This document shows positions 28,837-36,766 of a DNA stretch of 43,864 bases, one piece after another. The position numbers and the translations under genes are program-made. The DNA is from a virus. The stretch spans positions 1-43,864 of the IMG/VR virus record IMGVR_UViG_3300028840_001326; one strand, 5' to 3'. Below the pieces are notes generated by a model. It made no database searches. It had not been told where the DNA came from and saw only the letters and a list, made by a program, of their open reading frames with translations. Positions within the stretch are counted from its first letter, which is position 1, and each line of letters opens with the position of its first letter.

Positions 28837-29274
28837 ATGCTGCGATTCAGGTTACTCCCGGGGTCTGGGCGGCATTCTCAACGGGGACCCGACGGGAAGA
28901 CGCGGATCTATCTTGCGGACGAGGACGCGGTCATTGAGTCCGATCTGGACTTGGCGGCCAAGTTCCCCAACAAGTTCGAGAGACTGGATCCGATCCAGCC
29001 AGTTGGCGATCCAGATGGCGATCCCCAGGCGGAAGCCCCAGGCGAAGATCCACCCGTACGGATTGTCCTCGATCTTGGAGAGGAGCCCACGTCCGCCCTG
29101 GGGAGGGACATTACCCACAAGTTCCCCAAGGCCCAGGCGGAGAACTTCCTGGTTCTCTGCGATGGTGGCGCGTTCTACGTTGTGGAGCCGGAGGCTCCGG
29201 ACGTTCCGCTCAATTCGAGACGCCTCCACAAGGATCAGGTGGAGCCTTTCATCGAAGAATACCTTAGCACCTGA
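28837..29274 (+). CDS. Hypothetical head protein
   Basis: In this 145-residue protein the first 50 residues form a small beta region (MLRFRLLP, TRIYLADEDAVIESDLDLAAKF). A Pro/Asp linker and a C-terminal alpha/beta part (FLVLCDGGAFYVVEPEAP) follow. It lies between capsid and connector genes. It could be a capsid accessory or head-closure part; no family is claimed. A competing frame open at 28811 is the shadow start of the next gene. Confidence 0.7.
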   Translation: MLRFRLLPGSGRHSQRGPDGKTRIYLADEDAVIESDLDLAAKFPNKFERLDPIQPVGDPDGDPQAEAPGEDPPVRIVLDLGEEPTSALGRDITHKFPKAQAENFLVLCDGGAFYVVEPEAPDVPLNSRRLHKDQVEPFIEEYLST

Positions 29275-29284
29275 GGAGGGGCCA

Positions 29285-29935
29285 ATGCCCGACTGGTTCC
29301 CGGAGCCGATCTGGAAGGGGTGGCCCTGCTACATTATCGGCGGCGGCCCGTCCCTCGAGGGCTTCCCGTTCGAGCGGCTGGAGTTGCTTCCCGTCCTGGG
29401 CTGTAATGCCGCCTTCTATCTTGGGGTGGATGTTGTCCCCATAATGATCTTCGGGGACTCCGTCTTCCTGAAACAGCATGAGACGGGCATCAGAACCTAC
29501 GCGGCAGAGGGCGGGTGGGTTGTAACCTGTTCTGGACGGGTCAAGGGCTCCAAGCGTCCGGACTTCCTGCGGATCATGCCGCGGGAACTTCGAGGGCTCT
29601 CCCTCGAGGCCCTGGGGTGGAACGGGAACACGGGATCCGCGGCGATCAACTTGGCCCTTCTCCTGGGGGCGGACCCTATCTACCTCCTGGGCTATGATAT
29701 GCAGTTCGGGAAGGGTGGGAAGGCCAACTACCACAACGCCTATGGACGGGGACGGACGAGGACGCCCAAGCGGAAGACCTACGAGAGATTCATCAAGGGC
29801 ATGGGGCGGGTTGCCAGGGATCTGGATCGCCTATTCCCTGGGCGCCGCGTGATCAACCTTGAGGACGGGACCTCCGCCCTGGACGTATTCCCCAAGGAGA
29901 GTCTAGCGGCTCATTTCGAGGACAAGGAGGAATAG
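29285..29935 (+). CDS. Maf/DUF115-like (MptE-like) protein
   Basis: This 216-residue protein begins with WKGWPCYIIGGGPSLEGF, a nucleotide-binding Gly loop, and has GNTGSAAINLALLLGADPIYLLGYDMQFG near residue 117. Both are hallmarks of the DUF115/motility-accessory-factor family, some of whose members attach nonulosonic (sialic-type) acids to flagellin. A C-terminal VINLEDGTSALDVFPK also fits. In a phage it may transfer a sugar to a virion or host surface protein. Its place directly between head and connector genes, far from the glycan cassette, is odd. AGGAGGGG precedes ATG 29285. Confidence 0.75.
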   Translation: MPDWFPEPIWKGWPCYIIGGGPSLEGFPFERLELLPVLGCNAAFYLGVDVVPIMIFGDSVFLKQHETGIRTYAAEGGWVVTCSGRVKGSKRPDFLRIMPRELRGLSLEALGWNGNTGSAAINLALLLGADPIYLLGYDMQFGKGGKANYHNAYGRGRTRTPKRKTYERFIKGMGRVARDLDRLFPGRRVINLEDGTSALDVFPKESLAAHFEDKEE

Positions 29936-29939
29936 ACCA

Positions 29940-30347
29940 ATGGCGTCCAGTGTAACGGCGGACAAGGTGGAGGAGATCGTTGAGGTAGATCCGTCTATCT
30001 CGTTGGACATCTTCATAGAGGCGGCTCACTCCCTGGTAACGAGGGAATGCTCTGATAGCGGATATGATGACGAGACCCTGGAACTGATCGAGGCCTACCT
30101 CGCGGCCCACTTCTACAAGCTCAGGGACCAGTCCGTGGCCTCCGAGAAGGCGGGGAGCGTGGCCGTATCCTATCAGTACAAGATCGGGATGTTTCTTGCG
30201 GAGACCAAGGAAGGGCAGATGGCCATGATACTGGACACGGCGGGCAACCTCGCGGCCCTCTCCAAGCGGACGGAGGAGGGCGAGTCCGCAACGGTGAGCA
30301 TGGGGTGGCTTGGCACAGACTACGAGACGGAGGAGTATTACAGATGA
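29940..30347 (+). CDS. Head-tail connector/adaptor protein
   Basis: This 135-residue helical protein has the pattern of gp6-type adaptors that bind under the portal: LIEAYLAAHFYKLRD, EKAGSVAVSYQYKIG, EGQMAMILDTAGNLAALSKR and a final WLGTDYE. It follows the Maf-like gene by 4 bases and overlaps the next by ATGA. Confidence 0.78.
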   Translation: MASSVTADKVEEIVEVDPSISLDIFIEAAHSLVTRECSDSGYDDETLELIEAYLAAHFYKLRDQSVASEKAGSVAVSYQYKIGMFLAETKEGQMAMILDTAGNLAALSKRTEEGESATVSMGWLGTDYETEEYYR

Positions 30348-32851
30348 GGAAGGCTCTACTGTTCGGAATGCTGCTCTGGGCCTCGTGGATCACGGCCCAA
30401 CCAACGGACACGCCCACGCCCACGGCCACGCCCACGGCCCTCCCTGTATACCCAACCCAGACGCCCACCTATCCCACCTATATCGACTGGGGGCGGCGAT
30501 ACGTTACGGACTGGGAGAGCCAATTCACCACGGTGGTGGACGAGGCTCACAAGATCCCCGCGGGAACCGTGCGGGTTGGGCTGAATATGTACCCAAGCGA
30601 CGATGCCGCCTACAACTTCACCGTTCGGACTGCCCCTGGAGGGGGTGGGGACGAGTACCTGAGGATCTCGGAGGGAGCCCTCCAGACGGAGGAGTACGCG
30701 GTGGATTACGACTTCGCAACGGTCCAGTTCCACTCCTCCAACGTGGGGACAACGGTCTATATCAGCTATACAGGCCTGAAGTCTCCGATCTGGGCGGTTG
30801 ACATGAACAAGCTCACCCTGAATCAGCTAGGGCTCATGGACTACCTGGACAACTTGGGGGATCTGTACGTCCTGAAGGCGGGCGACACCATGACGGGGAC
30901 CCTCGTCATGGACGTACCACCGGGGAACGCCATCGAGATCGGGGACCCTGCTCTCCTCTGGTTGACCCATGACGGTGGCCTAACCTCCCTGGACGGTCCC
31001 ATAAGGCTCGAGGCTTCCACGGGGACTCCGCCACTCCTCTACCTGGATCCTCTGCGGGCCACGTTTGAGACCAAATGGGATGAGGACGATCTGAAGATCA
31101 TAGAGGTGGTGGAGTCTGGATTCCCTTGGATCGGGGACTACTATCTATATCTAGGGGATGACTTTACCGTGAGGTTCGACGGGACCACGGACATATCTGG
31201 AGACGTGTCCATAGGCGGGACCAACGGATTGGCCCCGGCTATTGACCTGGACATCCGGTATTCTAGCGCGGTCCTCTCCAATACGCTCTATCCCAACATC
31301 CGACTATTCAACGAGAACCCAACGGGAGCCTCCGTAGTTGGGCTGGAACTGATAGCGGATAATGGCGTCTTCTATTCTGGACTGTTCGCGGACGGGAATG
31401 GGAGCCTAACAGGAGGGACCCCTGGGCTATTCATGAGAACCTTTTCAGCACATTCCATATTCTTGGCCACTGGAGGGAACACGCGGAGGCTTGTGGTGGA
31501 CCCTGGTGGGAACGTGGGGATTGGACCTAGCCTCTCCCCCTCCAGCCTCCTCCACGTTCAGGGAACGGCCCGCTTCGACGGGGATGGCTCCAACTATGCG
31601 ACCCTGGACGGGAACGGTCTGGACTTCACTGGAGACGTAAGCGGCAACAACTACAACTTCCTAGACCTCTCCGCCATTACGGGCGGCGGCTCCCTGGATC
31701 GGATCCTATGGCTGAACAACGAGAACTACTGGGACTTCCTGGGCAAGCTCAACGCCACGGAGGTATGGACTGGGGATGTGAACTTCTCCAACTCCGCCAC
31801 GTCCTGGGCGGACTGGGACGATGGGGACCTCAGCCTGATCGACTTCACCAACGTCTCCGGGACAGCGGACGCCAATGATCATCTGATCGAGGCGGACACA
31901 TGGGAGGCGGACTCTGAGGGACTCCAGGACTGGACGGTGGACTTTTCCACCGGCTCCAAGCGCGTTTTCGACTTCACTGGTTGTACAGGTATCACTTCGG
32001 ACGATTGGCTAGTTTTCGGAGGAGACGGAGGCGGCCTCCTAGATAGGGACTTCGGAATGAGGGGAGACGGGTGGCTCCAGGTTGCGGCGGTCTATCCTGT
32101 GATCGATGGCGGTGGGGTCATTGGCGGAGACGTGGCGAGGTTCGACAAGGGAAGCTTCTCGAACTTCGAGATCAGCACGCGGCTCGAGGCGCCTCCGCTC
32201 ATTGTCCCGGATGGCTCTGGGGATAACATCCGGATCTCTGTGGAGAACGAGGCCACGGCCACGGTGGAGATCGGGAGCGACTCCCAGGCGGAATATGCCT
32301 CCTTCAGCCAACTGGGACTTCTCTCGTGGCCCACCCATGCCGCGGAGAATACCGTGGCGGTCCTGGACGTGGACGATCTCAGGATCATGGGGAGCGGACG
32401 ACTGGAGACGGACGATCTCACGGTCATCGAGTTCCGCAACTTCACGGGATGCGCCAAGGCGGTGGGCTATGAGTACACCATAGACGCGGACCAGGACGTA
32501 AGTACGGAACTCTCCAGCGTTCCCCTCACTGTCATGGGGTCCGCGATCCATATAGACAAGCTATACCTGGAGATCGTAACCTCCAGGGCGGCGGACTATG
32601 TGGATACCATCGAGATCCGCTCCAAGCAACTGGGAAGCCCTGGGTACATTGTCGAATGGGGACCAACCACGATCAATCTGGGATCAGGGAACACGGGGCT
32701 CCAGCAATGGCAGACCTCAGGTCTGGACATCGATCCAGCGGGCTATTGGTGGATCCATACGGAAAACGTATGTGGCTCCCCCACGGCCCAATCGATCCAG
32801 TACCACAGGGTAGCCGCGGCATACTTCACCCAAGACCTGGGAATACAATAG
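30344..32851 (+). CDS. Secreted fibre-like protein with Thr/Pro-rich N-terminus
   Basis: This 835-residue protein opens with an apparent Sec signal (MRK, hydrophobic to about residue 18, A-Q cleavage). It continues with a mucin-like stretch of TP repeats (about 20-45). The body has tail-fibre marks: VLKAGDTMTGTLVMD near residue 180, DVSIGGTNG, VDPGGNVGIGPSLSPSSLLHVQGTARF and repeated beta segments. The C-terminus looks like a beta-sandwich. A fibre with an export signal is unusual, because virion proteins are assembled in the cytoplasm. The TP region would suit O-glycosylation, and this phage carries sugar transferases. It may alternatively be a surface-displayed host-modifying protein. ATG 30344 overlaps the preceding stop. 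Confidence 0.75.
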   Translation: MRKALLFGMLLWASWITAQPTDTPTPTATPTALPVYPTQTPTYPTYIDWGRRYVTDWESQFTTVVDEAHKIPAGTVRVGLNMYPSDDAAYNFTVRTAPGGGGDEYLRISEGALQTEEYAVDYDFATVQFHSSNVGTTVYISYTGLKSPIWAVDMNKLTLNQLGLMDYLDNLGDLYVLKAGDTMTGTLVMDVPPGNAIEIGDPALLWLTHDGGLTSLDGPIRLEASTGTPPLLYLDPLRATFETKWDEDDLKIIEVVESGFPWIGDYYLYLGDDFTVRFDGTTDISGDVSIGGTNGLAPAIDLDIRYSSAVLSNTLYPNIRLFNENPTGASVVGLELIADNGVFYSGLFADGNGSLTGGTPGLFMRTFSAHSIFLATGGNTRRLVVDPGGNVGIGPSLSPSSLLHVQGTARFDGDGSNYATLDGNGLDFTGDVSGNNYNFLDLSAITGGGSLDRILWLNNENYWDFLGKLNATEVWTGDVNFSNSATSWADWDDGDLSLIDFTNVSGTADANDHLIEADTWEADSEGLQDWTVDFSTGSKRVFDFTGCTGITSDDWLVFGGDGGGLLDRDFGMRGDGWLQVAAVYPVIDGGGVIGGDVARFDKGSFSNFEISTRLEAPPLIVPDGSGDNIRISVENEATATVEIGSDSQAEYASFSQLGLLSWPTHAAENTVAVLDVDDLRIMGSGRLETDDLTVIEFRNFTGCAKAVGYEYTIDADQDVSTELSSVPLTVMGSAIHIDKLYLEIVTSRAADYVDTIEIRSKQLGSPGYIVEWGPTTINLGSGNTGLQQWQTSGLDIDPAGYWWIHTENVCGSPTAQSIQYHRVAAAYFTQDLGIQ

Positions 32852-32860
32852 GAGCAAGCC

Positions 32861-33190
32861 ATGGATGAGTGTGTCTTCTGTGGGCGGGAGGGTGATCCTC
32901 TCCCAGTCTGTGTCGACGATCCAACCCAATATATCTGCAAACGCCACCAACTCCACTACCGTGGCGAGCTCCTCTGTCCCGTACACCACGCGGAGAAGGT
33001 CAAGGGAGACTCGGAAGACGTGAGGCAGTATATGGAGGACTGTGTCTCCAATCCCCCACCCATGCACAACGTACCAGAGATCAGGGCGGCATTGGCGATC
33101 CTCTGGGAGCATCTGGAGGTTCTCTCCTCCGCGGTGGAAGCCCTCGAGGATGAGCAGGAACGGATAAAGAAGATCGGAGGAATCCTCTAG
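32861..33190 (+). CDS. Zinc-binding small protein with coiled-coil tail
   Basis: In this 109-residue protein the first 45 residues contain CVFCG, C17, CKRH and CPVHH, enough Cys and His for a B-box- or LIM-like double zinc site. The C-terminal half is a helix/coiled coil (LEVLSSAVEALEDEQERIKK). It lies between the fibre gene and membrane proteins. Role unknown. Confidence 0.7.
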   Translation: MDECVFCGREGDPLPVCVDDPTQYICKRHQLHYRGELLCPVHHAEKVKGDSEDVRQYMEDCVSNPPPMHNVPEIRAALAILWEHLEVLSSAVEALEDEQERIKKIGGIL

Positions 33191-33531
33191 TGGAAGACCT
33201 CCTATCCAACGAGCTCCTGATCCTCAAGATTGCGGTGGGCGGGTTGGTCTCTGGGGTTGGCTCAATGGGTGCTATCGCCTTGGCCTCGATCAAGTTGGTG
33301 GGACACCTGAAGCGCAACGGGACAGGGCATTCCAGCCCCTGCAAGAACTTGGAGACGCTCATGGATGACGTTCGGGAGGCCTTCCGCGATCTTGGCGATC
33401 TGAAGACTAAGAACGCGGTGGCAGAGAAGGCCATCGAGCTGATGGCCAAGGACGTGGAGGAGACCAAGCTGAACTCCAGGAGACTGGTGGAGAAGCTTCT
33501 CTCCGATCACAAGACGGATCCGGGTACATAG
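33190..33531 (+). CDS. Membrane-anchored coiled-coil protein, holin or spanin candidate
   Basis: The 113 residues start at a GTG sharing a base with the previous stop. One hydrophobic segment lies at about residues 9-37 (LKIAVGGLVSGVGSMGAIALASIKLVG). A long charged helical tail follows. This shape resembles XhlA-like haemolysin/holin helpers or an inner-membrane spanin. Its place after the fibre gene and before another tiny membrane peptide supports a lysis cassette, by inference. Confidence 0.65.
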   Translation: MEDLLSNELLILKIAVGGLVSGVGSMGAIALASIKLVGHLKRNGTGHSSPCKNLETLMDDVREAFRDLGDLKTKNAVAEKAIELMAKDVEETKLNSRRLVEKLLSDHKTDPGT

Positions 33532-33532
33532 T

Positions 33533-33616
33533 ATGTGGTGGCTTGTGGCGTTCATGCTTCTCCTCGCCATTGTCACGGGATACTTGATACAGAAGGAGGA
33601 GCAGGGAAGGAGATGA
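33533..33616 (+). CDS. 27-residue membrane peptide
   Basis: The peptide starts MWWLVAFMLLLAIVTGYLIQ and ends with seven mostly charged residues. One clean transmembrane span fills it. It begins one base after the previous stop and is followed by GGAAGG for the next gene. A pinholin- or holin-regulator-like peptide is plausible. It is short, so it could be chance, but the spacing is exact and hydrophobic runs this pure are rare here. Confidence 0.5.
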   Translation: MWWLVAFMLLLAIVTGYLIQKEEQGRR

Positions 33617-33620
33617 GGGT

Positions 33621-33908
33621 ATGCCGTTGATCGACTTTGGGGCCATGTTCAGAGGGATCCTGGGGCTAATCTTCAAGTTCTATACCCCTAAGGGGTTTTG
33701 GAATCCCAACGAGGAGCGCAGGGAGTGGGTCAAGGAGTTGGACATAGACCAGGAGGAGGACACTCTCCGCCTCGTGGTGGAATGCAAGGCGTCAGAGTTC
33801 GCTATGTGGATGCTTCTGAACGGACGCCCCGCCATGGACGAGTTCCTGGACCTCGAGGACGGACGGGATCTCCTCTATGAGGACAAGATCCCCGACGCCC
33901 CACAGTAG
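33621..33908 (+). CDS. Hypothetical protein with hydrophobic N-terminus
   Basis: This 95-residue protein has an amphipathic or membrane-facing N-terminal segment (residues 4-20, FGAMFRGILGLIFKFY) followed by an acidic alpha/beta part. The start is four bases after the previous stop. It may belong with the two membrane genes before it. No family is recognised. Confidence 0.62.
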   Translation: MPLIDFGAMFRGILGLIFKFYTPKGFWNPNEERREWVKELDIDQEEDTLRLVVECKASEFAMWMLLNGRPAMDEFLDLEDGRDLLYEDKIPDAPQ

Positions 33909-33918
33909 TGAGGGACGG

Positions 33919-33963
33919 GGCGTGGGGCGGAAGCAGTAATTAGCATCCCCGCCGCCCCGCGCC
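33919..33963 (+). promoter_or_regulatory. 12-bp GC hairpin between gene blocks
   Basis: Bases 33919-33930 pair with 33952-33963 (one G.U), with a 21-base AT-richer loop. No U run follows. It separates the membrane genes from the tail-completion genes and may be a weak terminator, an RNase processing site or an mRNA stabiliser. Confidence 0.5.
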
Positions 33964-33993
33964 GCCCTCATAATACTAGCACAGGAGGAGAAA

Positions 33994-34692
33994 ATGGCAG
34001 GAGTAGGAGGCCCGATCATCCAGCCCGGATGGGATCCCGCCGTTGACACGCCCCTCCGGATCAATGACGGACAAGTAGTGGTAAACTCCAGGGATACCAC
34101 GCTCTACTTCTTCTGTAAGTTCGCGGGCTGGATGCGGGTGATCAATGGAGAAGCCACAACGATCTCCGACTTCTCGAGCGCACAGAGGATCCCCTACGCG
34201 GAGAGCATGGCGTGGACGCTCCCGGACGAGGGAGACAAGGAGTATTGGATCTCCGTTGTTTTCGACGCCTACGAGGGGAACAACTCCCCGATTGCCACGG
34301 CCTCCGTCAACCTCGTGGAGCAGCCCACCCCGGGCGCGGCGGATGATAACTTCTTCCCGCCCTCGAGGGTCATGAAGCAGAAGGCGGTCTGGTGGGATGT
34401 GGACGGGATCGACGCGAACGGACAGCCCACCCACGCCCTACCCGTGGAGATAGACGTGAGGTGGGAGGAGGTGGCGGAGGAGTTTATCAACTCCGACGGA
34501 GACAGGGAACTCTCGCGGGCTCTCCTGGTGGTGGATCGGGATGTTCAGATCAAGGGAATGATCATGCTTGGAGAGTTGTCCAGCGTGACGGAGGCCAATC
34601 CCAAGGACATGGAGGGCGCGTGGGAGATCCGACAATGGAAGAAAACGCCCTCGTTCAACGGGAGGAAGTATCATAGGGAGGTCTTCCTGTAA
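33994..34692 (+). CDS. Head-closure/tail-adaptor-like structural protein
   Basis: In this 232-residue protein the N-terminal 110 residues look like an Ig-like beta sandwich (VVVNSRDTTLYFF, YWISVVFDAYEG). The C-terminal half (from MKQKAVWWDVDG) has VEIDVRWEEVAEEF and ALLVVDRDVQIKGMIMLGEL, a pattern common in phage head-closure proteins beside HK97 gp10-like genes. I infer a fusion of an exposed Ig-like domain with a connector domain. AGGAGGAG precedes the ATG. Confidence 0.7.
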   Translation: MAGVGGPIIQPGWDPAVDTPLRINDGQVVVNSRDTTLYFFCKFAGWMRVINGEATTISDFSSAQRIPYAESMAWTLPDEGDKEYWISVVFDAYEGNNSPIATASVNLVEQPTPGAADDNFFPPSRVMKQKAVWWDVDGIDANGQPTHALPVEIDVRWEEVAEEFINSDGDRELSRALLVVDRDVQIKGMIMLGELSSVTEANPKDMEGAWEIRQWKKTPSFNGRKYHREVFL

Positions 34693-35123
34693 TGGCTCGA
34701 GTGCTTCAAATTGAGGGGATGGAGGGGATCCTGGACTCCCTTCAGAAGGTGAACAAGGACCTGGGGAAGGACGTCCAGAGAGGCCTCACCCAGGGCGGTC
34801 TACTCATTCAGAGGGAGGCCCAGAAGATCACGCCCGTGGACACAGGGAACCTAAAGAACAGCGCGGGAACGCGGGTGTTCGGATCAGGGTGGGCCACGGA
34901 GGTGGTAGTCTTCTATACGGCGGAGTATGCTGTCTATGTCCACGAGAACACCCAGGCCGCCCACGGCGAAGCGTTCAACAAGAAGTACCGCAAGGAGATT
35001 GCCTCCAAAACCAACAGGACCAGAAACAGAGGGAGTAACCAAACGGCCAAGTTCCTGGAGATCGCGTTGAAGCGCAACTGGGAGACGGTTCTCCAGATGG
35101 TGGCGAAGAAGGCGGAACTATGA
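34692..35123 (+). CDS. HK97 gp10-like tail completion protein
   Basis: This 143-residue protein matches the HK97-gp10 family: QRGLTQGGLLIQREAQKITPVDTGNLKNSAGTRVF, then a strand pair with AEYAVYVHENT and a C-terminal helix FLEIALKRNWETVLQ. It joins head and tail late in assembly. It starts within the previous stop and overlaps the next gene by 4 bases. Confidence 0.9.
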   Translation: MARVLQIEGMEGILDSLQKVNKDLGKDVQRGLTQGGLLIQREAQKITPVDTGNLKNSAGTRVFGSGWATEVVVFYTAEYAVYVHENTQAAHGEAFNKKYRKEIASKTNRTRNRGSNQTAKFLEIALKRNWETVLQMVAKKAEL

Positions 35124-35557
35124 ACCATTCCCCGGCTGAAATAGTGGCCCAGTTCCTGATCTCGAAGGGCGCGGTGGTGGCTCCTGACGATAGCGGGTAT
35201 TGGCCCGTCTACGTTGGGATACTTCCAGACGCGGCGGGCGTCCGTGATGAGATCGTCTCGAGCATGGACACGGAGGGAGTCAAGGACGGGCGGCCCATGG
35301 GCGGGGATCCACTGTTCCACAAGGGGGTACAACTTATGCTTCGAGCCCAGGAGTATAACTCCGGCTATATCAAGGGGAGCGCGTTGGCTGCTACCATGGC
35401 CACGGCAAGAAGGAGCCGCGTCAGGATAGGAGATGACGCCTACAGGATCGACAGCGTAACCCAGACCACGGACGTGGTGGCAATCGGACAGGAGGAAGGG
35501 ACAAAGCGGCGCTGGCTGTTCTCTGTAAACTTCCTCGCGACACTACAGGAGGTGTAG
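35120..35557 (+). CDS. Tail terminator-like protein
   Basis: This 145-residue alpha/beta protein lies exactly between the gp10-like gene and the tail-tube gene. It contains YWPVYVGILPD, GVQLMLRAQEYNSGYIKG and a C-terminal RRWLFSVNFLATLQEV. The order and fold pattern are those of tail terminators (gpU/gp17-like) that cap the tube. Assignment is by position and pattern. Confidence 0.75.
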   Translation: MNHSPAEIVAQFLISKGAVVAPDDSGYWPVYVGILPDAAGVRDEIVSSMDTEGVKDGRPMGGDPLFHKGVQLMLRAQEYNSGYIKGSALAATMATARRSRVRIGDDAYRIDSVTQTTDVVAIGQEEGTKRRWLFSVNFLATLQEV

Positions 35558-35558
35558 C

Positions 35559-35978
35559 ATGGCAAGGATCGATGATGGTTTCGCAACCCTGATCAGCTTC
35601 GCGCTGGACTCCAGCGTGCTGATGTGGGAGAAGGAGGTCACGCCTCCAGGAGTGGACGGTGGCGGCGAGAACGACACCTCCACCATGAGGAACACCAACT
35701 GGAGAACTAGGGCTCCTAAGGGCCTGATCACCTTGACGGAGTCCTCCCTGGTGGTGGCCTACGATCCGGACGTATACACGGAGATCATTGCAATGGTCAA
35801 CCAGAACCAGGCAATAACGATCACGTTCCCGGATGCGTCCACGATCACGTTCTGGGGTTGGATCAATGAGTTCTCCCCGAATGCCAACGTGGAGGGCGAG
35901 CAGCCCACCGCGGAGGTAACGATCATCCCGTCCAACCAGGACGCGGCAGGGGACGAGATCGCTCCCGTGATCGCCTAA
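35559..35978 (+). CDS. Major tail tube protein
   Basis: This 139-residue protein resembles short siphovirus tube proteins: VTPPGVDGGGENDTSTMRNTNWRTRAPKGLI, then alternating strands (VVAYDPDVYTEIIAMVNQNQAITITFPDASTITFWGWINEF) and GEQPTAEVTIIPSN. It polymerises as hexamer rings around the tape measure. It starts two bases after the terminator gene. Confidence 0.85.
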   Translation: MARIDDGFATLISFALDSSVLMWEKEVTPPGVDGGGENDTSTMRNTNWRTRAPKGLITLTESSLVVAYDPDVYTEIIAMVNQNQAITITFPDASTITFWGWINEFSPNANVEGEQPTAEVTIIPSNQDAAGDEIAPVIA

Positions 35979-36002
35979 CCAACTAGAGGGAAGGAGAGGC
36001 AA

Positions 36003-36401
36003 ATGGAAGGGACCACAAACGAGGTCAAGGATGAGGGCGTCCTGAGGCTGTCCATGAGGCGCCGGGAGGTTCCTGTTGTCTTGTTCGACGGGGAAGGAGA
36101 AGATGCCGTGGAGCGGCGTTGGACTATCCGCGAGCTGGACGGGACTGGGCGCAACAAGTATCTGGACAAGGTCAAGGACCGGGTCAAGATCGGGAGAGAC
36201 GGGAGGACCCAGGGGATCAAGTCATTCGACGGGTTCCAGGCCGATCTCCTCAAGATGTGCTTGCGGGACGAGAACGGGGAGCGGATCTCCGTGGAGGAGA
36301 TCGAGGGTCTCCCCGCCTCAACTCAAGGGCGGCTTTTTGACTTGGCCCAGGAGGTCTCTGGACTGGACCGTGGAGACGAGGACCAGGAGGGAAACTCCTA
36401 G
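36003..36401 (+). CDS. Tail assembly chaperone, short form (gpG-like)
   Basis: This 132-residue protein contains RRWTIRELDGTGRNKYLDKVKD and SFDGFQADLLKMCLRDENGE, typical of gpG-like chaperones that coat the tape measure. The gene ends with G-GGA-AAC two codons before its stop, a slippery site that gives the longer gpGT form. AGGGAAGGAGAGG precedes the ATG. Confidence 0.85.
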   Translation: MEGTTNEVKDEGVLRLSMRRREVPVVLFDGEGEDAVERRWTIRELDGTGRNKYLDKVKDRVKIGRDGRTQGIKSFDGFQADLLKMCLRDENGERISVEEIEGLPASTQGRLFDLAQEVSGLDRGDEDQEGNS

Positions 36402-36766
36402 AGGGTGAGAGGCTCCTGTGGTATCGGGTAGCCTCTCACCTCAGGATGACAGTCCCCCAGGCTCAAGGCTCCATGACTTCCACAGAGTTCCTCGAGTGGG
36501 TCTGGTTCCTGAACTGGAGCGCAACGGAGGAGTTCAGAAGGGAGGACTTCTACCTCGCACAGATCGCGGCTCTGATAGAGCGGGCTCACTTCAAAGGATC
36601 GCGGGCCACGATTGCGGACAAGATCCTAGAGTTTAGACCTGAGCGCAGGGGCTCCGCCACAGATCAACGGGAAAGGATCGCCAAGTCTAAGGCCTTTTGG
36701 ATGGCCTTGACTGGAGCAGATAGGAAAGGCGTGAGGAAGGGGCGCGGAATGGAGGCAGACAAATGA
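36003..36766 (+). CDS. Tail assembly chaperone, long form by -1 frameshift (gpGT-like)
   Basis: A -1 shift at 36389-36395 joins the first 131 codons of the short form to a second frame (from CTC at 36395) ending at 36766, giving about 254 residues. The added part begins LLEGERLLWYRVASHLRM and has STEFLEWVWFLNWSATEEF and FYLAQIAALIERAH, the usual T-domain pattern, which recruits tube subunits. An ATG at 36446 in this frame lacks a ribosome site, which favours frameshifting over a separate gene. Confidence 0.85.
36389..36440 (+). promoter_or_regulatory. Programmed -1 ribosomal frameshift signal
   Basis: The heptamer G-GGA-AAC (36389-36395) is in the right phase of the short frame. After eight bases, a perfect 10-bp stem pairs 36404-36413 with 36431-36440 around a 17-base loop. 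Slippery site, spacer and stem all meet the usual requirements. The short-frame stop (36399-36401) lies in the spacer. Confidence 0.9.

Noticed and set aside
28811-29284. Longer form of the Maf-like protein starting at 28811
   Set aside because: The extra N-terminus is Arg/Ser-rich shadow of gene 28837-29274; ATG 29285 follows AGGAGGGG and starts with the family motif.
36446-36766. Independent gene starting at ATG 36446
   Set aside because: No ribosome site precedes it, the frame is open upstream to the slippery heptamer, and upstream codons give typical gpT sequence, so frameshift expression is better.
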